A DNA stretch of 64,000 nt from Bradyrhizobium campsiandrae (lineage in GTDB: Bacteria; Pseudomonadota; Alphaproteobacteria; Rhizobiales; Xanthobacteraceae), in contig NZ_JAANIH010000036.1 of the NCBI RefSeq assembly GCF_014529705.1, forward strand, positions 23,687 to 87,686. Direction: 5' to 3'. Shown in pieces: positions 59,976-64,000 of this stretch (position 1 is the stretch's first letter; each line of letters opens with the position of its first letter). The notes beneath the pieces were generated by a model, which saw only the letters and a program-made list of their open reading frames with translations, was not told where the DNA came from and did not search any database. Both the position numbers and the translations under genes were made by a program.

Positions 59976-60326
59976 TTACTTCGCGGCGGTGACCATGATC
60001 TCGACGGTGTATTGCGGCGCCGCCAGCTTTGCTTCGACGGTGGCGCGGGCCGGCGTGTTGCCGGGCGACACCCAGCCGTCCCACACGGCGTTCATTTCCT
60101 GGAACGTCTTCATGTCGGTGATGTAGATCGTCGCCGAAAGCAGCTTCGACTTGTCGGTGCCGGCCTTGGCGAGGTGGCCGTCGATCGTCTTGAGGATGTC
60201 CTGAGTCTGCTTGGTCACGCTTTCGCCGGCCGCGTTGCTGGCGACGACGCCGGCGAGATAGACGGTGTTGCCGTGCACGACGACCTGGCTCATGCGCGGG
60301 CCGGTTTCGAAACGCTGAATGCTCAT
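59976..60326 (-). CDS. RidA-family protein
   Basis: 116 residues. YjgF/YER057c/UK114 fold; HGNTVYLAGVVAS, ITDMKTFQEMNAVWDGW and ARATVEAKLAAPQYTVEIMV match RidA relatives, with the substrate-binding Arg in PARATV. RidA proteins hydrolyse reactive imines and enamines formed by PLP or flavin enzymes; an FAD dehydrogenase is the next gene upstream. A CAAGGAG site precedes the ATG. Confidence 0.92.
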   Translation of the reverse strand: MSIQRFETGPRMSQVVVHGNTVYLAGVVASNAAGESVTKQTQDILKTIDGHLAKAGTDKSKLLSATIYITDMKTFQEMNAVWDGWVSPGNTPARATVEAKLAAPQYTVEIMVTAAK

Positions 60327-60464
60327 TTGCGGGATCTCCTTGAGGGAATGGCGGCCTTGTCTAGCTCACTGCTCCACGCTCTGCCACCCCGGGCACGCAT
60401 GGCGTTGTCGGGCATGCATGCATGACCGGCAGGGAGCCCTCGTCACGGCCGTCCGCCATATCGT

Positions 60465-62135
60465 CTAGCCCGCTGCCTTGGCCGCGGCGCGGCCGGCATT
60501 GCGGCCGGAGAACAGGCAGCCGCCGAGGAAGGTGCCCTCCAGCGAGCGATAGCCATGCACGCCGCCGCCGCCGAAGCCCGCGGCTTCGCCGACCGCGTAG
60601 AGACCGGGAATGATCTGCCCCTCGCTGCCGAACACACGCGAGTCCAGATCGGTCTCGAAGCCGCCCAGCGTCTTGCGGGTGAGGATGTTGAGCTTGACCG
60701 CGATCAGCGGTCCCTGCGCGGGATCGAGAATGCGATGTGGCGCGGCGGTGCGGATCAGCCGATCGCCGATGTAGCGCCGCGCATTGTGGATGTTCATCAC
60801 CTGCGCATCCTTGACGTAAGGATTGGCGATCTCGCGGTCGCGCGCCTCGATCTGCATCCTGATCTCGTCGAGCTTGAGCAGATCGTTGCCGGCGAGCTTG
60901 TTCATGGCGGCGACGAGGTCTTCGATCTTGTCGCGCACGATGAAGTCGACGCCATGACTCTTGAACGCCTCCACCGGCGCCGGCGCGCCCTTGTTGGTGG
61001 CGCGGCGCAGGGTCATGCGCCAGCTTTTGCCGGTGAGGTCGGGGTTCTGCTCCGAACCCGACAGCGCGAACTCCTTCTTGATGATGGCCTGCGTCAGGAC
61101 GAACCAGGAATAATCATAGCCCGTGGACATGATGTATTTGAGCTGGCCGAGCGTGTCCGAGCCGGGGAACAGCGGCGCCGGCAGCCGCGTGCCTGTGGCA
61201 TCGAACCACATCGAGGAGGGGCCGGGCAGGATACGGATGCCGTGTCGCGGCCAGATCGGTGACCAGTTCTGGATGCCCTCGACATAGTGCCACATGCGGT
61301 CGCGGTTGATCAGCCGCGCGCCTGATGTCTCAGTGATGCCGATCATGCGGCCGTCGACATGTTCGGGCACGCCCGAGATCATGAACTTCGGCGGATCGCC
61401 GAGCCGCTTCGGCCAGTTCGCCCTGACCAGGTCGTGGTTGCCGCCGATGCCGCCGGAGGCGACGATCACGGCCTGCGCCTTCAGCGCGAACTCGCCGATC
61501 ACGTTGCGCGACGAGCTCTTGCCGCGCTCGACATCGGTGGCTTCGAGGATCGCGCCGCTGACGCCGTCCACCGTGCCGTTGGTGATGGAGAGCGCATCGA
61601 CGCGGTGACGAAATTTGAAGATCAGCCGGCCGCTCTTCGCGGCTTCGCGCGCGCGGCGCTCGAACGGCTCGACGATGCCGGGCCCGGTGCCCCAGGTGAC
61701 GTGAAAGCGCGGCACCGAATTGCCGTGGCCCATCGCGTCATAGCCGCCGCGCTCGGCCCAGCCGACCACGGGGAAGATGCGATGGCCCATCGCGCGCAGC
61801 CAGGCGCGCTTCTCGCCGGCGGCGAAGGCGACATAGGCCTCGGCCCATTTGCGCGGCCAGAAATCATCGTCGCGGTCGAAGCCGGCGGTGCCGAGCCAAT
61901 CCTGCATCGCGAGCTCGAACGAGTCCTTGATGCCGAGCCGGCGCTGCTCCGGCGAATCGACCAGGAACAATCCGCCGAACGACCAGAACGCCTGTCCGCC
62001 GAGCGACTGCTCGCCCTCCTGGTCGACGACGATGACGCGCTTGCCGGCATCGGCAATCTCGGTCGCCGCCACCAGTCCCGATAGTCCTGCGCCGACGACG
62101 ATGACGTCCGCCTGCTCCGCCCAAAGCTCGGTCAT
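60465..62135 (-). CDS. FAD-dependent dehydrogenase, KstD/fumarate reductase flavoprotein-like
   Basis: 556 residues. N-terminal dinucleotide motif VVGAGLSGLVAATEIADAG at about 12-30, then SFGGLFLVDSPEQRR, ASGGIGGNHDL, and the C-terminal GLYAVGEAAGFGGGGVHGYRSLEG flavin-closing segment. ATG 62135 follows AGGGGGGAAC; an in-frame start at 62180 is less likely. Substrate unknown. Divergent from the ClpP-like exported protein. Confidence 0.88.
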   Translation of the reverse strand: MTELWAEQADVIVVGAGLSGLVAATEIADAGKRVIVVDQEGEQSLGGQAFWSFGGLFLVDSPEQRRLGIKDSFELAMQDWLGTAGFDRDDDFWPRKWAEAYVAFAAGEKRAWLRAMGHRIFPVVGWAERGGYDAMGHGNSVPRFHVTWGTGPGIVEPFERRAREAAKSGRLIFKFRHRVDALSITNGTVDGVSGAILEATDVERGKSSSRNVIGEFALKAQAVIVASGGIGGNHDLVRANWPKRLGDPPKFMISGVPEHVDGRMIGITETSGARLINRDRMWHYVEGIQNWSPIWPRHGIRILPGPSSMWFDATGTRLPAPLFPGSDTLGQLKYIMSTGYDYSWFVLTQAIIKKEFALSGSEQNPDLTGKSWRMTLRRATNKGAPAPVEAFKSHGVDFIVRDKIEDLVAAMNKLAGNDLLKLDEIRMQIEARDREIANPYVKDAQVMNIHNARRYIGDRLIRTAAPHRILDPAQGPLIAVKLNILTRKTLGGFETDLDSRVFGSEGQIIPGLYAVGEAAGFGGGGVHGYRSLEGTFLGGCLFSGRNAGRAAAKAAG

Positions 62136-62385
62136 GAGTTCCCCCCTGTAGTTGCCCGGGATTGAAGCCGGCGGTTGCACCTGAGATCAAGGGCCTGACG
62201 CGTAAGACATCGTTAACTTGTTCCACTTTGGGATTGAGGCCGTCCGAGTGCAGCGCGGACGCAACACTGGATTTGAATTTGTTTTGACCGAGCCGGCGTG
62301 CCTAGACAAAACCGCAGAGTCGACGGACGCTAGGCGCGCATCACCACCTGACACGCAGATTCGTAACCGACTGGGGCGGGGGCTA

Positions 62386-62907
62386 ATGAAGGTTCTGACG
62401 GGGTTGCTTGCGGCGGTTGTTCTGATCGCTTGCATGGGCGCTTCTCACGCAGTGGTTCGGATCGCGGACGACCGCGGCGGTCGGATCGGAACCTATGTCG
62501 ACAAGTACCAGGACCTGCGCCAGTCCGGCGATACCGTGATCGTCGATGGCCTCTGCGCTTCGGCCTGCACCATCGTTCTCGGCGCCATCCCCCACGATCG
62601 CATCTGCGTGACCTCGAGCGCGACGTTCGGCTTCCACGCCGCCTGGGATTTCGGCGCCAATGGCAAGGCCGTCACCAATCCCGAAGCGACCCAGATGCTC
62701 TATGCGATGTATCCCTCGCAGGTGAAGCGCTGGATCAACCAGCGCGGTGGGCTCACCCCGCACATGCTGTTTCTGAAGGGCAAGCAGCTCCAGGCGATGT
62801 ACAAGCCCTGCTACCTCGATGCCCAGGCCTCGGCGATCAAGCCGCCGCGCCGGCCCCTGCCGCAAGCCGAACCGCTCGAATCCGCGCGGGGCCAGCTGCT
62901 GCACTGA
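62386..62907 (+). CDS. exported ClpP-like protein
   Basis: 173 residues. Signal peptide 1-22 (ends SHA). The segment VIVDGLCASACTIVLGAI contains the Ser-Ala-Cys nucleophile context seen in ClpP/crotonase-like exported proteins, and SSATFGFHAAW the candidate catalytic His. A Pro-rich C-terminal tail follows. Possible periplasmic serine peptidase; activity unproven. ATG 62386 follows GGGGCGGGGG. Confidence 0.72.
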   Translation: MKVLTGLLAAVVLIACMGASHAVVRIADDRGGRIGTYVDKYQDLRQSGDTVIVDGLCASACTIVLGAIPHDRICVTSSATFGFHAAWDFGANGKAVTNPEATQMLYAMYPSQVKRWINQRGGLTPHMLFLKGKQLQAMYKPCYLDAQASAIKPPRRPLPQAEPLESARGQLLH

Positions 62908-63009
62908 CATCCTCGGACGGGATCGCTTGGCCTGTCTGCGGTGCCTTGCCCGCAGGCAGGCCAAAGCCTATTTGAAGGCTTGGGAACCCACGCCTCTGCC
63001 CCGATCCTC

Positions 63010-63201
63010 ATGGCTCAACCACTGCCTCAGGCACATCAGCTAGACAATTCGCCCACTGCCGGCCGCACGGCGTCCGTGCTGCTATGGGCCGGCGCCGGCG
63101 TCGGGGGGCTGATGGTGATCGGCGCGCTCGCGCTCTGGTTCCACTACGGCACCCAGGTGTTCTTCGAAATGATCAGGACCGGCTTTGCCGCCTGCTTCTG
63201 A
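63010..63201 (+). CDS. small membrane protein upstream of scoI
   Basis: 63 residues with one membrane helix (about 24-45: VLLWAGAGVGGLMVIGALAL) and a short aromatic C-terminus (FFEMIRTGFAACF). ATG 63010 is preferred over the frame from 62941 because it begins the balanced coding region; no strong ribosome site. It is 24 bp before scoI and probably cotranscribed. No family recognised. Confidence 0.65.
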   Translation: MAQPLPQAHQLDNSPTAGRTASVLLWAGAGVGGLMVIGALALWFHYGTQVFFEMIRTGFAACF

Positions 63202-63225
63202 CCTGCGACAGGAAGTTTTCCGCTC

Positions 63226-63816
63226 ATGAGTTCCGCTGCCCGTCCGCTGGTGATCGCGACCGCCTTCGCCGCAAGCCTCGTCGTCGGTCTGTTGGTGCTG
63301 TTCTGGGCCATGGGCGGGGTCAGCAAGGTGGCGCAGCCGGCCGCGATCGGCGGCCCGTTCCAGCTCACCGACCAGAACGGCAAGGCCATCAGCGACAAGA
63401 GCCTCAAGGGCAAGCCGACCCTGATCTTCTTCGGCTACACCCATTGCCCTGACGTCTGCCCGACCTCGCTGTTCGAACTGTCCGAGGTGCTGCGCGCGAT
63501 GGGCAAGGACGCCGACAAGGTCAACGCGGTCTTCATCTCGGTCGATCCCGAGCGCGACACGCCGGCGACGATGAAGGACTATCTCTCCAGCTTCGATCCG
63601 CATCTGGAGGGCCTGTCCGGCGATCCCGCCGAGACCGCCAAGGTGCTGACGTCCTACCGCGTCTACGCCAAGAAGGTCCCGACCAAGGACGGCGACTACA
63701 CCATGGACCACACCGCCCTGATCTACCTGATGGACCGCGACGGCCGCTTCGTCTCGCCATTCAACCTGAAGCGGACCCCGGAAGAGGCGGCGGCGGATTT
63801 GAAGAAGTATCTCTGA
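63226..63816 (+). CDS. scoI: SCO1/SenC copper chaperone for cytochrome oxidase
   Basis: 196 residues. One N-terminal anchor helix (7-29), then a periplasmic thioredoxin-like domain. Copper ligands Cys74 and Cys78 (HCPDVCPTS) and His162 (TMDHTAL) are all present. Delivers copper to the CuA centre of aa3-type oxidase subunit II. The positions agree with those I recall for ScoI of B. japonicum. Confidence 0.94.
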   Translation: MSSAARPLVIATAFAASLVVGLLVLFWAMGGVSKVAQPAAIGGPFQLTDQNGKAISDKSLKGKPTLIFFGYTHCPDVCPTSLFELSEVLRAMGKDADKVNAVFISVDPERDTPATMKDYLSSFDPHLEGLSGDPAETAKVLTSYRVYAKKVPTKDGDYTMDHTALIYLMDRDGRFVSPFNLKRTPEEAAADLKKYL

Positions 63817-63883
63817 GGCCTATGGCCATTTGTATTTCGGCTCGCGTTCCCGGGCGGATGGTCTATAAGGCCTTCCGATCCCA

Positions 63884-64000
63884 ATGAAATTCATTCATTT
63901 CCGGCCGATGGCTCCATCGCAACAGGCGAAATCGCCCAAATCTGCCCGTGGCTTGCTGACGGGGCTGGCCATTGCTGCGTGCCTGCTCGCAACGGCGCCC
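63884..64000 (+). CDS. hypothetical protein, N-terminal fragment (runs off the window)
   Basis: ATG 63884 opens a frame to the last base, 39 residues so far. After a basic stretch (SPKSARG) comes the hydrophobic segment LLTGLAIAACLLATAP, consistent with a signal peptide or lipoprotein signal. 67 bp behind scoI on the same strand. No family can be assigned from the fragment. Confidence 0.5.
   Translation, partial: MKFIHFRPMAPSQQAKSPKSARGLLTGLAIAACLLATAP

Overview
The window is a gene-dense, high-GC stretch of alphaproteobacterial chromosome, almost certainly Bradyrhizobium of the japonicum/diazoefficiens group. The evidence is a BjaR/BjaI-type LuxR-LuxI pair at the left end, a ScoI-type copper chaperone (Cys74, Cys78, His162) at the right end, a GcrA gene, a SAM-II riboswitch before metZ, and several families of intergenic palindromes typical of this genus. 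From memory the gene order resembles the USDA110 region from bjaR1/bjaI (blr1062/blr1063) to scoI (blr1131); this was not checked by alignment. I see no prophage, insertion sequence, CRISPR array, rRNA or integrated element. One tRNA is present (Gly, anticodon CCC).

Left third (1-20.5 kb): quorum-sensing genes with a lux box and a small ORF directly behind bjaI; a LivHMGF-type ABC transporter without a local binding protein; a MarR/MFS efflux pair with a tandem palindromic operator; a glutamine-synthetase-like enzyme and a Rieske oxygenase facing an IclR regulator; and an aerobic benzoyl-CoA (box) cluster. The box cluster has the HTH-shikimate kinase regulator BoxR, a group II truncated hemoglobin directly behind boxR, benzoate-CoA ligase, an alpha/beta hydrolase, boxC and boxB. 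Closely spaced TGCA motifs, the type of site described for BzdR/BoxR, lie in front of both boxC and livH, suggesting that the transporter belongs to the aromatic-acid regulon. boxA is not in the window.

Middle (20.5-42.6 kb): envelope genes (deacetylase, OmpA/BON protein, flippase-like membrane protein preceded by a Cys-repeat mini-ORF), then phoR, a Pho box and pstSCAB-phoU-phoB ending in a clear terminator. Next come gcrA facing argD-argF across a region rich in GANTC sites, hslO, apaG facing an opgC acyltransferase with two SGNH-type proteins (one intact, one apparently inactive), and metZ behind a SAM-II riboswitch, facing an internally duplicated dCTP-deaminase-like gene.

Right third (42.6-64 kb): a gene of unknown function, a MATE transporter convergent with a secreted Gly/Met-rich protein, several small enzymes and regulators (SRPBCC, VOC, AraC, Ogt), tRNA-Gly, rpiB, XRE-cupin and GNAT genes. 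A LacI-led pentose operon follows (xylB, xylA, CUT2-type ABC transporter, aldo-keto reductase, lactonase-like amidohydrolase). The window closes with SnoaL-like and RidA proteins, an FAD dehydrogenase, a ClpP-like exported protein, a small membrane protein and scoI. Starts were chosen from ribosome-binding sites and family starts; several differ from the longest open frame.
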